This document shows, one piece after another, positions 7,659-16,915 of a stretch of 41,668 bases of DNA. This DNA is from JBBIND01 sp037444075. GTDB lineage: Bacteria > Acidobacteriota > Terriglobia > Bryobacterales > Bryobacteraceae. Made by a program: the position numbers and the translations under genes. The stretch covers positions 1-41,668 of the forward strand of contig JBBIND010000033.1 of assembly GCA_037444075.1 (NCBI GenBank), given 5' to 3'. The notes below the pieces were generated by a model. It made no database searches. It saw only the letters and a list, made by a program, of their open reading frames with translations, and was not told the origin of the DNA. The number at the start of each line of letters is the position of its first letter. Position 1 is the first letter of the stretch.

Positions 7659-10058
7659 TCAGAAGTGGAATCTCACCCTGAGTCCGGCGGTTCGCGGCTG
7701 CACGAGCCGCGTGCCTACGAAGATCGATTGAAAGTTGTACAGCGCCGTTCGATTGGTGATGTTCGAGAGACTGAAGACGATTTCCCAGCGGCGCGCGTCG
7801 CCGGCGCTGCGTCCGTAGCCTGCTGCGAAGCCGGCAATTGTTCGCGGCTTCACGCGCGGCGGGTCACTGTGCAGATTGACGTAGGGGAGCAGAGGCGCGT
7901 AATCGGGGTCAGCGGCCACCTCCTCGGGGTCCGACGGATTGCTGACCAGCCCGCTGTCATGGTGGACGGACCAGCTTGTCCAGAAACCCGTACGCGAATT
8001 GTAGTGCAGGGCGCCGTGCAGGCCCAGAGCCTGGTCATGGTCAATGATGAACGGTCCTGAGCCGAGCGCCTCCACCGCTCTGTTTCCGAGGAACAACCCG
8101 CCGGTGAACGGAGGCGTAACCACGATGCGCGCGTGCGTGGCGCTCAACGAACCGGAGAAGCCCTTGTATTCGGGAGCAACCAGGCGAGCCTCCAATCCGT
8201 TCACACGGGACTGAGCCAGCGAAGTAGGAAAGATGATTCCGGTGTTGAAGAAATTGTCGTTGTCCTGCATGTCGACGGAGTTCTTGTGGTAGTAGGCCAC
8301 GTTCAGGCTCATTCGTCCGCGCAACGATTGCTGGATTCCCGCTTCATAGACGTTCTGCCGTTCGGGGCGAATCGCCAGGAACGCCCCTCCCACGGCTTCC
8401 CTTACTCCTGGCGGCACCAGATCAGCCGCCGTACCGGAATTGGCCAGCAGCAGGTTCTCGTTGGGAGGCGTCTGATAGGTCCGGTTATAGGAAACCCTCA
8501 GCACGGTCCCGGTCTCCCGCAGATGAAAAGCGGCGCCCAGCCGAGGTTGCCACTGTTGGCCTTTGGTAAGGAAGCGGTAGTCATCGAAACGCAGGCCCAG
8601 CGACAAGGTCCATCGCCCCAGGCGAAGGGTGTCCTGCCCAAACACGGAGGACAGGCTTCCCCTCCCCCTCTCGTTGAAGTTGAACCAGCGCCCTCCGCGG
8701 CTCAGATCAAACGGAAGCAGCGTGGGGATGAAGTCCGGCGAGCCAGGAGCGTTGAATTCCGGGGCAGTCACGGCGAAACTGAAGCGCTCTTTCACCGGGA
8801 ATTGCTGCCAGTCAGCACCCAGACGCAAGGTGTGGAGGCCCTGCACGCGGTTGTAGCGCCCCGCCAGAGTCAGGGTCCTGAGCTGACGCTGCTGCGCCGC
8901 CGTCACGGGCGTGTCGCCGGGACTCGGAAGGAATCGCGATTCGCTCACGCGGTAGCTTGCCGTGGCATCCAGCGTTGACGCCGGACTCAGCGAGCGGACC
9001 CAACCCAGCCAACCGGACCAATCCTCCAACTGCTGGCGTTGCCGTTGCCCCGCCTCGTGCTGGCTGGGCAGGTTGGCGATTTCAAACGAGGAACTGCCCG
9101 CCATGCCCTGAAAGCGGAGCCAGTCGCGGTCTCCCGCCTGGAAGTCCACACGCCCGAAGCCGCGTTGGGAATGGCCGCCGTTGTGCATGTTTTCGAGCGC
9201 CACCTGGTCCAGGAAGCGGTGGCTTTTCATTGCCTGGAAGGAACCGAAATAGCCCAGCCTGCCGGATTCGCCCGCCAACTGCGTGGTCTGCATCAGCGTG
9301 TCGAACTGCCCGGCGGCGATCGTTGTGCTGCCGCCCAGAACTCGGCCGGTACCCTGTCCGGAGCGGGTGGTGATGTTGGCCACCCCGGAGATCTTCCCGC
9401 CATACTCAGCCGGTACGTTGCCGGTAAACAGCTCCAGCGTTTGCACCATTCCCTCGTCAAGTGAGGTGGCAAAGGCTCCCGTGAGCTGGTCACTGATGGG
9501 CATGCCGTCCACCACAAACGTCATCTGGTTGTGCGCTCCGCGCGAGTGAATGGCGCCGTTGGCGTTCGCGGCAAACCCGGGGAAGCTCATGAGCGCCGCT
9601 TCAACGCCCCGGCTGCCGACCGCCACGGGCATTCTCTCGATCGCAGACTGGTGCAAACTGCCTCGTGTTCCGGTCGCCACGGGGTCTACCAAGTCCGAGC
9701 TCTCTCCCGCCACCACAGTAAGCTCTCCGTAAACGGCTTCCAGGTTCAGCATCACGTCCAACTGCACGGGAATGTTGGTTCGCAATGGAACTGACTGCGC
9801 CCAGGGCTGGAAGCCCTGCGCATACACGCTTAATGAGTAATCACGGAAGGGGACGTTCGTGAAGGAAAAGGAGCCATCTGACCGGCTGGCGACCTGGCGT
9901 TGAAAGCCGGTAAGAGCATCCTCCAATTGGACAACAGCCTCCGGGACCCCTAGACCGGCAGGATCCAGGACACGCCCCTCCAGCGTAGCCGAGGACTGCG
10001 CCCTCAACCCAGCCGAAAGGCATAAGAGGGAAACAACGAGGATTGTGAACTGCCCCAT
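7659..10058 (-). CDS. TonB-dependent receptor with carboxypeptidase-regulatory domain
   Basis: A 799-residue outer-membrane receptor. Order of parts: signal peptide (1-20), CarboxypepD-regulatory-like beta-sandwich (about 25-105, ATLEGRVLDPAGLGVPEAVV to the YALGF-like segment), plug domain (about 125-235, with TFVVDGMPISD and VPAEYGGKISGVANITTRSG), then a beta-barrel ending in a Phe-terminated strand (GLRVRFHF), the usual BAM recognition signal. The layout is the 'TonB receptor, Oar/Cna-B-like' type expanded in Acidobacteriota, which import glycans, siderophores or peptides. Plug and barrel are full length for a short member. The ligand cannot be inferred. The start ATG at 10058 has no strong ribosome binding site; upstream DNA is AT-rich and contains a short palindrome. 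Confidence 0.93.
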   Translation of the reverse strand: MGQFTILVVSLLCLSAGLRAQSSATLEGRVLDPAGLGVPEAVVQLEDALTGFQRQVASRSDGSFSFTNVPFRDYSLSVYAQGFQPWAQSVPLRTNIPVQLDVMLNLEAVYGELTVVAGESSDLVDPVATGTRGSLHQSAIERMPVAVGSRGVEAALMSFPGFAANANGAIHSRGAHNQMTFVVDGMPISDQLTGAFATSLDEGMVQTLELFTGNVPAEYGGKISGVANITTRSGQGTGRVLGGSTTIAAGQFDTLMQTTQLAGESGRLGYFGSFQAMKSHRFLDQVALENMHNGGHSQRGFGRVDFQAGDRDWLRFQGMAGSSSFEIANLPSQHEAGQRQRQQLEDWSGWLGWVRSLSPASTLDATASYRVSESRFLPSPGDTPVTAAQQRQLRTLTLAGRYNRVQGLHTLRLGADWQQFPVKERFSFAVTAPEFNAPGSPDFIPTLLPFDLSRGGRWFNFNERGRGSLSSVFGQDTLRLGRWTLSLGLRFDDYRFLTKGQQWQPRLGAAFHLRETGTVLRVSYNRTYQTPPNENLLLANSGTAADLVPPGVREAVGGAFLAIRPERQNVYEAGIQQSLRGRMSLNVAYYHKNSVDMQDNDNFFNTGIIFPTSLAQSRVNGLEARLVAPEYKGFSGSLSATHARIVVTPPFTGGLFLGNRAVEALGSGPFIIDHDQALGLHGALHYNSRTGFWTSWSVHHDSGLVSNPSDPEEVAADPDYAPLLPYVNLHSDPPRVKPRTIAGFAAGYGRSAGDARRWEIVFSLSNITNRTALYNFQSIFVGTRLVQPRTAGLRVRFHF

Positions 10059-10096
10059 GGGGTCAGTTTATCATGGCGTTATGTAGATGTAGACTA

Positions 10097-10106
10097 TAGT
10101 TAACTA
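10097..10106. promoter_or_regulatory. Perfect 10-bp palindrome upstream of the TonB receptor gene
   Basis: TAGTTAACTA is a perfect palindrome within an AT-rich stretch between the receptor start (10058) and the stop of the PEP-CTERM gene (10113). Its position about 40 bp upstream of the receptor start would suit an operator. Palindromes of this length occur by chance, so the regulatory role is a guess. Confidence 0.25.
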
Positions 10107-10112
10107 ATTTTA

Positions 10113-11276
10113 TCAACGACGATCTATCTTTCGCCGTTTCCCCAGCAGAATCGCGGCAAAACCCAGTGCCAACAAGCCGAGCGTGCCGGGCTCCGGGGTG
10201 TGCGTCAGGCCGCTGTCGGAAGCGCCCCACAGTTCGATGTCCGGGTTGAGCGGATCGAGCCTGAAGGCTTGCGGACGTCCGTCTAGCAGCCCCATTCCTG
10301 CTATTTGGCCCGCGTTGTTGATCCCGTACGCCTGTGTCAGGAGCCAGCCTGAGTCGCGCGGAATGAGCCGGTTGAGGTCATGCATGGCTCCGCCCGCGTA
10401 CAGAAACGCGTGCGTTTCCGGGCTGTTAGCAAGGAAGCTGTGCCCGACAACGTAGGAATAGTCGTTGATGCCGTAGCCGAAGCTGGAGAATCCGCCTAGG
10501 GTGCCCAGGTCCGCCATCGCTCCATTGGCGTATAGGTAGGCGCGCAGGTAGCCCTCCGGCGAATTGGAGTGGCCCGTGATGCTTCCCGACGCATTGATGG
10601 CGAAGGCATAACTCTGAGCGCCTCCGAGAGTGTCCAGGAAGGTCATCCCGGCGACCGGATTCCACCAGAACGCACGAAAGACTCCCGGCTCCGTTTCGCC
10701 GTAGCCAACTACGTGTCCGCCATCGTTGATTCCGTAGGCTGCGCTCCAACCTTGAGCAGCGCCGCCCAAATCCACCATGGTTCCCGCGCTATAGAGGAAG
10801 GCGCGCCCCACTCCGCCGCTGTTAGTGGCGCTACCGGCCACTTGGCCAGCAGCGTTGATGGCCATCGCATAGGAATCCGACCCACCCAGCGAGCCCAGAG
10901 ACTGCGTTGCGCCACCACTCCAGAGCGTCGCCTGCGCTCCCGCCGGACCGTAGGCCGTTCCCGCCACTTGGCCGCTGGCATTCACGCTGTGCGCCCGGCT
11001 TTCGAATCCGCCGCTGCCGGCGCCGAGGTTCGTCATGTTGCTGCCGTCGTGGAAGAAGGCTCTGGGATTCATGACTGGGTCATATGCCCAGCCAGCCACT
11101 AAGCCCGTCGGACCGATGGAGTAAGCCACGCTTCCCGGTCCACCGAGGCTGCCTAAGGAAGTAACGCTGAAGATGGGACCAGCGTGGCAAGGCGCGCCAC
11201 CAAGGCAGACCACCACCGCTAATCCGCTCAAAACAATCGAAATACGCTGTATTGTGCTTGCTTTTTTTTTGCTCAT
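10113..11276 (-). CDS. PEP-CTERM sorted protein with HAF repeats
   Basis: A 387-residue exported protein. After the signal peptide (residues 1 to about 32, ending CHAG) come about seven HAF-type repeats, each with an LGxLGG...SxAxxINxxGxVxG pattern (for example LGSLGGSDSYAMAINAAGQV and LGTLGGFSSFGYGIN). The C-terminus is a PEP-CTERM sorting tag: the PEPGT motif, a hydrophobic helix (LGLLALGFAAILLG) and a basic tail KRRKIDRR. By known biology an exosortase cleaves such tags and the product is moved to the surface or extracellular matrix. No exosortase is in this window. The ATG at 11276 is preferred because AAAGGAG lies 8 nt before it; a GTG two codons upstream is the alternative. Confidence 0.92.
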   Translation of the reverse strand: MSKKKASTIQRISIVLSGLAVVVCLGGAPCHAGPIFSVTSLGSLGGPGSVAYSIGPTGLVAGWAYDPVMNPRAFFHDGSNMTNLGAGSGGFESRAHSVNASGQVAGTAYGPAGAQATLWSGGATQSLGSLGGSDSYAMAINAAGQVAGSATNSGGVGRAFLYSAGTMVDLGGAAQGWSAAYGINDGGHVVGYGETEPGVFRAFWWNPVAGMTFLDTLGGAQSYAFAINASGSITGHSNSPEGYLRAYLYANGAMADLGTLGGFSSFGYGINDYSYVVGHSFLANSPETHAFLYAGGAMHDLNRLIPRDSGWLLTQAYGINNAGQIAGMGLLDGRPQAFRLDPLNPDIELWGASDSGLTHTPEPGTLGLLALGFAAILLGKRRKIDRR

Positions 11277-11645
11277 GACCACGACTCCTTTCGAGGCACG
11301 TTATCGCATTTCGGCGAACACGATCCGTTCTCCACGACGAGCACCCATAGTTTCACACTCAGACTTCCCGAAAACCATGGGTCAAAGTGACCATTCAGGT
11401 GTGATTATATTTGTACTACAGTACTAAGATATTGTCACTACCCCGCTTAGTAATTGGGGGTATAAGAACCCCGGACTAACAATACCATTTGCTCAATGGT
11501 CCTGCCGTTCATCCGGCTCGCCGCTGCTGATTTGCACCGGCCGGGCGCCCGCCTGTACGAAGTCAGCCAAGCAGCTATAATCAAGAGCCATAGCCGATTG
11601 GAATTTCAGCACCATGGCCGAAATACCCGCTGCGAATAGGCGGCG
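11277..11645. other. 369-bp divergent intergenic region
   Basis: This is the only stretch above 300 bp without a gene. It separates the PEP-CTERM gene (minus) from a DASS transporter (plus). From about 11400 to 11480 it is much richer in A+T than its surroundings. It holds a TATAAT element with a nearby inverted repeat (annotated separately) and a short inverted repeat GGGG-TATAAGAA-CCCC (11457-11472). The half nearest the transporter shows no gene or structure that I can support. Confidence 0.6.
11404..11424 (-). promoter_or_regulatory. Putative promoter -10 with overlapping inverted repeat (PEP-CTERM gene)
   Basis: On the minus strand a consensus TATAAT (11409-11404) lies about 125 nt upstream of the PEP-CTERM start. 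Immediately upstream of it is an inverted repeat GTACT-AC-AGTAC (11413-11424) that would sit between the -10 and -35 regions, a classic operator position. No good -35 hexamer is present at 16-18 nt, which would fit an activator-dependent promoter. This is inference from sequence alone. Confidence 0.35.
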
Positions 11646-13079
11646 ATGACGAGCAAAGCCGCAACCCAGCCGGGGACTCTCCGCAAAGGATACGGCCTGC
11701 TGATCCTTGTCCTGATCTACATCGCCATTGCGCATGGGCTCCCCCGGCCGGAAGCCATACAGCCTGAAGGCTGGAGGCTGCTGGGGATTTTTGCAGCCAC
11801 CGTGGCGGGGCTGGTGCTGCAACCTCTGCCTGGAGGGGCGCTCGTCCTGATGGCGATCACGCTGGCATCGGTGGCCGGCGGACTGAGCATCAAGGAAGCC
11901 CTGGCGGGTTACGGTGACCCCACCGTCTGGCTGGTGATGGCGGCGTTCTTCATATCGCGCGCCTTGATCAACACGGGATTGGCCCGGCGGATCGCCCTGG
12001 TATTTGTGCGGCTTTTTGGCCGGAGTTCGATTGGGGTCTGCTATTCGCTGTCGCTCTCGGACATGATCCTGGCTACTATCATCCCGGCCAACGCGGCGCG
12101 GTCGGGTGGAGTGATCCTGCCCATCGTGCGGTCGATTGCGGAACTCTACGGGTCCAAACCCGGACCGACGGCTGCCTTGATCGGCTCCTTTCTGATGACG
12201 GCCGTCTATCAGGGTGTTTGCGTCTCAGCGGGCATGTTTCTCACCGGACAGGCGAGCAACCCGCTGGCGGCGCAGATGGCGGGCGAGATGGGCTACCCCA
12301 TTAACTGGGCCAGTTGGTTTGCGGCCGGCATCGTGCCGGGGTTGTGCTCCCTGGCCGTGATTCCCTGGCTCGTGTACCGGCTGAACCCGCCCGAAATCCG
12401 CCACACGCCCGAGGCCAGCGAATTCGCTGCCCGCGAACTCCATGCCATGGGCCCCATGAGTTCGGCGGAGAAGATAACCTGCGGGATCTTTGTGTTCGTG
12501 TGCGGGCTGTGGGTCACCAGCTCATGGCACAGCGTGGACATTACTCTGACAGCCCTGCTGGGCAGCGCGGCGCTCCTGCTGACCGGGGTGTTGAGTTGGG
12601 AAGACGTACGCAGTGAAAAAGCCGCCTGGGACATCTTCATCTGGTACGGCGGCCTGTTGCGCATGGGCCGGGCGCTGCACGAAGCCGGCGTCACCGGAGC
12701 TTTCGCCCAGGCGGTGGGCGCGCACCTTGGCGGGTTCGGCTGGGTGACGCTTTTCGCCGCCGCGTTGATCATCTACTTTTACGCGCATTACGGTTTCGCC
12801 AGCATCACGGCGCACCTGGTGGCGATGTACCCTGCCTTCCTGGCGGTCCTGGTGGCCAGCAAAGCTCCATTGGGGCTTTCGGCCATGGCCTTTGCCATGC
12901 TGACGAGCCTGTCGAGCGGCCTGACGCACTACGGCGCCACCCCCTCGCCGATGTACTTTGCTCAGGACTACGTGACGCTCAAGCGATGGTGGAAAGTGGG
13001 GTTCTTTGTATCGCTCGCCAACCTCGCCATCTGGTCAACGGTGGGTTTTGCGTGGTGGAAACTGATCGGCGTCTGGTGA
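11646..13079 (+). CDS. DASS-family anion transporter, CitT/2-oxoglutarate-malate translocator type
   Basis: A 477-residue inner-membrane protein with about 11-12 hydrophobic segments, matching the divalent anion:sodium symporter (DASS, SLC13-like) family in length and topology. Its first substrate-site motif reads IIPANAARSGGVILPI (about 145-160), like the plastid 2-oxoglutarate/malate and CitT exchangers, not the SNT motif of sodium symporters. A late LTHYGATPSPMYF segment is also typical of the CitT branch. It probably exchanges di- or tricarboxylates. The start has only a weak ribosome binding site (AGGCGGCG). Its last 45 nt overlap the 3' end of the convergent nuclease gene. Specific substrate is inference. 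Confidence 0.9.
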   Translation: MTSKAATQPGTLRKGYGLLILVLIYIAIAHGLPRPEAIQPEGWRLLGIFAATVAGLVLQPLPGGALVLMAITLASVAGGLSIKEALAGYGDPTVWLVMAAFFISRALINTGLARRIALVFVRLFGRSSIGVCYSLSLSDMILATIIPANAARSGGVILPIVRSIAELYGSKPGPTAALIGSFLMTAVYQGVCVSAGMFLTGQASNPLAAQMAGEMGYPINWASWFAAGIVPGLCSLAVIPWLVYRLNPPEIRHTPEASEFAARELHAMGPMSSAEKITCGIFVFVCGLWVTSSWHSVDITLTALLGSAALLLTGVLSWEDVRSEKAAWDIFIWYGGLLRMGRALHEAGVTGAFAQAVGAHLGGFGWVTLFAAALIIYFYAHYGFASITAHLVAMYPAFLAVLVASKAPLGLSAMAFAMLTSLSSGLTHYGATPSPMYFAQDYVTLKRWWKVGFFVSLANLAIWSTVGFAWWKLIGVW

Positions 13080-14939
13080 GCGTTGCCGCGCGGGCGGCAG
13101 CAACCGGAACCAGGCCATCGGCGCGTCGTGGTCGCTTACGCGCTCCGGACGGTTCGCATCATTGCGCCACGTCTCCGGCGCGTCGGCATTGCCTCGAGCC
13201 ACGGAGAAGCGGCTGAGCCGGCGCGACATCTCCCCGTTGACGAGCACATGGTCAAGCGCCTGTGCATCGCCATTGTAGACATACGTGTAGGCTTCGCCCT
13301 CCGGCAGCGCTTGAATCAGGTTCACAAGGTCAGGCTCCACCATGTCCGCGCTCGCCAGAACGACTTCGTGAGCGGGCGCCGGGTCACCACGGATGGTGCC
13401 CACCACATCCACGTATCCGTCGCTGAATTCGAAAGCGTTCAGGTCGCCGATAACGGCCAGCGGCGTGCCGTGATTCGCCTGCACCAAACTCGCCAGATAT
13501 TCTGCCTGCGCGCGCCGCTTGGCCATGACGCGCAGTTCCTCAATCGAAATCAGGGAGCGTAAGTGGTTGTTGATGACGAGGAAGCGGAAGCCTCCCACTT
13601 CCGCCGTAAGCAGGAAGGGCGGACGGTCAAAGATCCTTTCTCTGGACCCATGGGGGGCGGTGAAAACGGCTTCCCTGCCAACCGCTTCCACGCGATGCAC
13701 GATGACGGTTGTGGACTTCACCAGGTAGCCGACGTCGATGCCGCCCGGATCATTGCCTTCCTCGAGATATGCCTGGTATTCGGGTGATGGCAGGCCTGCC
13801 GCTTGGGCGTCCGCATTCAGCCGGGCAGCCAGCATTTCCAGCGCCCGCAGGTTCTCCACCTCCTGCACAGCGAGAATATCCGGGCAGTGCAGGCGCTCCC
13901 GGATCATCAGCGCGGTCTTGCGCAGGCGCCGGGCAAACACATCGGGCGGGAGCACCGGTTCACGGATCTTCGGATCGTCGGTGTCGTCAAAAAACCTTTC
14001 CAGATTCAGCGAAGCGATGGAGAACTCGCGTCCCTCCGGACTTTCCAGCACCGGAAACGGCGGCGGCAATTCCACCGCGTAAGGCGAACCGGGATCCGGA
14101 AGAAGGGAGTAGGCGCGAAAGGCGTAATCGAGAACACCGGTTAAGCCCCTCACGAGAGAGTTGGTGGGAACGTCCAGAACGCGGCCACCTACTAGTCCGT
14201 TGCTGTTGACCCGCAGGCGCTCGGGGTTGGTGTCAAAGCGGGGCACGGCGCCGGGAGCGCTTGCCGGGAGCGTATCCAGCACGGAAATGCCAGGCTCGCG
14301 AAAGGGCCGGGGCGTGCCCTCGAGAACCCCATAGAAGACGCCGTTACTGGAGGCGGTGGCCCGCTCCTCGTTGACGCTGCCCCCGGCAGGCGCCGTGACA
14401 CGCAGCAACGGAACGTGGACGCGCATGTTCTCAAACCGCTCAAGTTGGTCATGAGGGCCCGCCGGGCTGAGTAGCTCTGGTGTAAGGGTCACCGGCGGCG
14501 GCAGCGCATTCCCTGAGGAAACCAGGGTCACCGCCGGTTCAATGATCTGCGTCAGGGGCGGGCTTCCAGAGTCGGCGGATGGCCTGTACTCGGCGACCGT
14601 CCCGGACACCCTGACGCGGTTTCCGACGCCTGCTTCCGCGGGCGGCGTGCGAGACGTAAAGGCAAACAGCCCTTCTGACGTAGCCTCGTTACGGTCATCC
14701 TCGCCCGGGGGCGTCTGCAGGTAGAAGCCGTTGCTCCGGCGAGCCGTCACCAGGCCCGTGACGAGGACCGTTCTCCCGGTCATCGGCGATTCCGCCCCGG
14801 CGCCCTGCACCGCGCTGATGGCTATGGGCTCCGGCGCTGGCTGCGACGAGCACGCCGGCGCGAGGAACGCCGCCGGAAGCAAGGCCAGACCGGCACATAG
14901 GAACGGGCGCTGCGGGAAAAAGAAGCATCGGACTCGCAT
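13035..14939 (-). CDS. Secreted endonuclease/exonuclease/phosphatase-family protein (probable lipoprotein)
   Basis: About 634 residues. The N-terminus is a signal sequence with a probable lipobox (LAPACSS), suggesting a lipid-anchored outer-membrane or periplasmic protein. An OB-fold-like region follows (TVLVTGLVTARRSNGFYLQTP...VRVSGTVAEYRP), as in ExeM/NucH-type extracellular nucleases. The C-terminal EEP domain starts at FSIASLNLERFF and has the catalytic landmarks LAVQEVEN (metal Glu), INNHLRS, VIGDLNAFE (Asp and Asn), LDHVLV and the final SDHDAP (Asp-His). Such enzymes digest extracellular DNA or act as phosphodiesterases. The ATG at 14939 (MRVRC) gives the most natural signal peptide; a start seven codons earlier (14960) is possible. 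The 3' end overlaps the convergent transporter gene by 45 nt. Confidence 0.88.
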   Translation of the reverse strand: MRVRCFFFPQRPFLCAGLALLPAAFLAPACSSQPAPEPIAISAVQGAGAESPMTGRTVLVTGLVTARRSNGFYLQTPPGEDDRNEATSEGLFAFTSRTPPAEAGVGNRVRVSGTVAEYRPSADSGSPPLTQIIEPAVTLVSSGNALPPPVTLTPELLSPAGPHDQLERFENMRVHVPLLRVTAPAGGSVNEERATASSNGVFYGVLEGTPRPFREPGISVLDTLPASAPGAVPRFDTNPERLRVNSNGLVGGRVLDVPTNSLVRGLTGVLDYAFRAYSLLPDPGSPYAVELPPPFPVLESPEGREFSIASLNLERFFDDTDDPKIREPVLPPDVFARRLRKTALMIRERLHCPDILAVQEVENLRALEMLAARLNADAQAAGLPSPEYQAYLEEGNDPGGIDVGYLVKSTTVIVHRVEAVGREAVFTAPHGSRERIFDRPPFLLTAEVGGFRFLVINNHLRSLISIEELRVMAKRRAQAEYLASLVQANHGTPLAVIGDLNAFEFSDGYVDVVGTIRGDPAPAHEVVLASADMVEPDLVNLIQALPEGEAYTYVYNGDAQALDHVLVNGEMSRRLSRFSVARGNADAPETWRNDANRPERVSDHDAPMAWFRLLPPARQRSPDADQFPPRKTHR

Positions 14940-15141
14940 CAGGTGTTCACTATCCAGCATACACGCGAGGTATTCGGCTCAGTGCGGTAAGCGCAGACCA
15001 GTTTTCAAATCGTTTGCCTGCCAGCCGCCTCTCTTTGATAGGGCCACGCAGTAAACGGGGGCCCCGCCGCACCGCCGCCGTCGAGGCTTTTGCTTTCGCG
15101 GCGTGGGCTTCCGTTTCTGCGCCGGGAAGCGGGCGCTCAGA

Positions 15142-16713
15142 TCAGGGCGCGGACGCAGTCCAAGCAGGCGGCAGGCTTCCTGGATCAATCCCCAACAGCG
15201 GGATGGCCACAAAGTAGACCAGCAACAGCACCAGGAACATCCCGATGAAGTTGAGCACCAGGCCTGCCCGCACCATGGCCCCGATGGGCACCAGCCCGCT
15301 GCCGAAAACGATGGCGTTGGGCGGTGTGGCCACTGGCAGCATGAAAGCGCAGGAGGCCGAGATGGTTGCAGGCAGCATCAGAACCAGCGGATTCACGTCG
15401 ATGGCGCGAGCCACTCCCGCCAGCACCGGCAACACCATGTTGGTCGTCGCCGTGTTGGAAGTGAGTTCGGTCAGGAAGGTGATGATGCCTGAAACGGCAA
15501 GGATTTGACCGGGCACCGGCAAGTCTCTAAAAGCCAGGCACTGTTGCCCGACCCAGCCTGATAGCCCCGAAGACACGAAACCTTCAGCCAGCGCAAACCC
15601 ACCCCCGAACAGCAGCAGAATGTTCCAGGGCAGTTTGTCCACGGTACTCCAATCCACCAACCGCTCGCCCTTGGCGCGCCCGCTCGGGATGAAGAACAGG
15701 GACAGCGCCGCCATCATGGCGACAGTCCCGTCGCTGACCCAGCGTGCTTTTCCGTTCAACAAGCCCAGGGCATTTCCCCATCCTGGAATGGCGTTCAGCT
15801 GAAATCCGCCTATCTGCACACTCAAGGGGATTTCCGCGCGGAATACCCACAGAAAGGCCGCACATAGGAAGACGATCGCCACGCCGACCTCCGCCCTCGT
15901 CCAGCCCCCCAGCCGCGCCAGTTCGGCCCGAATGGCCGCGCGCCCGCCGAGCAGACGGGCGCTTCCCACCGGGTGCAGGACCCATACGAGCAAAGCCCAT
16001 GCTATGACCAGGAACACCACCGCAAACGGCACCGCCAGCAGCATCCAGGCCGCAAAACTGATCTCGGGAGCGCCGGGAAACTCCTGGTGAAAGCGCGCCG
16101 CGAAGACGACGTTTGGGGGCGTGCCGATGAGCGTGGCAACGCCCCCGATGCTGGCCGCGTAGGCAATCGCCAGCATGAGTGAAAGTCCGAAGTGCCCTTC
16201 CGTGAGCGGCTTGCCGCGCGCGCCGGACTCGCCGGCCAGGCGGACCACGGATACCGCCAGGGGGAGCATCATCATCGCGGTGGCTGTGTTGGACAGCCAC
16301 ATGGAGAGCAGAGCCGTGGCGGCCATGAAGCCGAACACGATGCGGCGGGGGCGGTCGCCCACCAGCGCGACGGTGCCCAAAGCCAGCCGCCGGTGAAGAC
16401 CCCATCGCTCCACGGCGAGCGCGATGGTAAACCCGCCGACGAACAGGAAGATGTAGTCGTTCATGTAGGCGCGCGCCACCACATCGGGCGCTGAGATTTT
16501 GAGCAACGGCATCAGCACTAACGGCACCAGTGAAGTCGCCGCCAGCGGAATCGCTTCCGTCATCCACCAGGCGGCCATCAAGACAGCGATGGCTGCCATC
16601 CGCGGGATGCGCGGATCATCCCCCAATGGGGTGTTCAGGACGCCAAAGAACAGGACCAACCCCAGCGCCAGCCCGATCTGTTTGTGCAGTTGTCCGCCGT
16701 CCGTCGTTGCCAA
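15142..16713 (-). CDS. DASS-family sodium/dicarboxylate symporter (VcINDY-like)
   Basis: About 523 residues with 11 or more transmembrane segments. Both Ser-Asn-Thr motifs that bind sodium and substrate in VcINDY are present: SNTATA after LLSMWL (about residue 141) and SNTATT after TELT in the second half. The family signature region IGGVATLIGTPPN is also seen. This points to a sodium-coupled C4-dicarboxylate or related importer in the inner membrane, unlike the PAN-type transporter 2 kb away. The start is uncertain: no ATG precedes the first helix, so I prefer the TTG at 16713 with GGGGGA 5 nt upstream; a TTG at 16755 would add 14 residues. The 180 bp between this gene and the nuclease holds nothing I recognise. 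Confidence 0.92.
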   Translation of the reverse strand: MATTDGGQLHKQIGLALGLVLFFGVLNTPLGDDPRIPRMAAIAVLMAAWWMTEAIPLAATSLVPLVLMPLLKISAPDVVARAYMNDYIFLFVGGFTIALAVERWGLHRRLALGTVALVGDRPRRIVFGFMAATALLSMWLSNTATAMMMLPLAVSVVRLAGESGARGKPLTEGHFGLSLMLAIAYAASIGGVATLIGTPPNVVFAARFHQEFPGAPEISFAAWMLLAVPFAVVFLVIAWALLVWVLHPVGSARLLGGRAAIRAELARLGGWTRAEVGVAIVFLCAAFLWVFRAEIPLSVQIGGFQLNAIPGWGNALGLLNGKARWVSDGTVAMMAALSLFFIPSGRAKGERLVDWSTVDKLPWNILLLFGGGFALAEGFVSSGLSGWVGQQCLAFRDLPVPGQILAVSGIITFLTELTSNTATTNMVLPVLAGVARAIDVNPLVLMLPATISASCAFMLPVATPPNAIVFGSGLVPIGAMVRAGLVLNFIGMFLVLLLVYFVAIPLLGIDPGSLPPAWTASAP

Positions 16714-16915
16714 GTTCGTCCCCCGCGGCAAAGATCTACATCTATCCGACGGCAATTCATGGTGTCAAATTGTCTCGCAGGAGTCTCACACAATTGCCAT
16801 GAGGGGCACTTCCGGCAGGTGCTCCAACTGTAGTATCTATTTGGTGGGAGCCCGGCCTGCGGGAACATGCCAGGACCCGCTTCTTTGAGCGGCCCGGCGG
16901 GAAGTTGGCAATACG

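Noticed and set aside
11283..11500. Sigma-54-type promoter upstream of the PEP-CTERM gene
   Set aside because: I looked for the GG-N10-GC core with TGGCAC/TTGC elements, as reported for some PEP-CTERM genes, and found none.
14979..15212. 77-codon minus-strand frame between the nuclease and the symporter
   Set aside because: Overlaps the 3' end of the symporter in another frame, is Arg/Pro-rich and has no recognisable domain or good start; I considered a tRNA-like remnant in it but could not form a cloverleaf.
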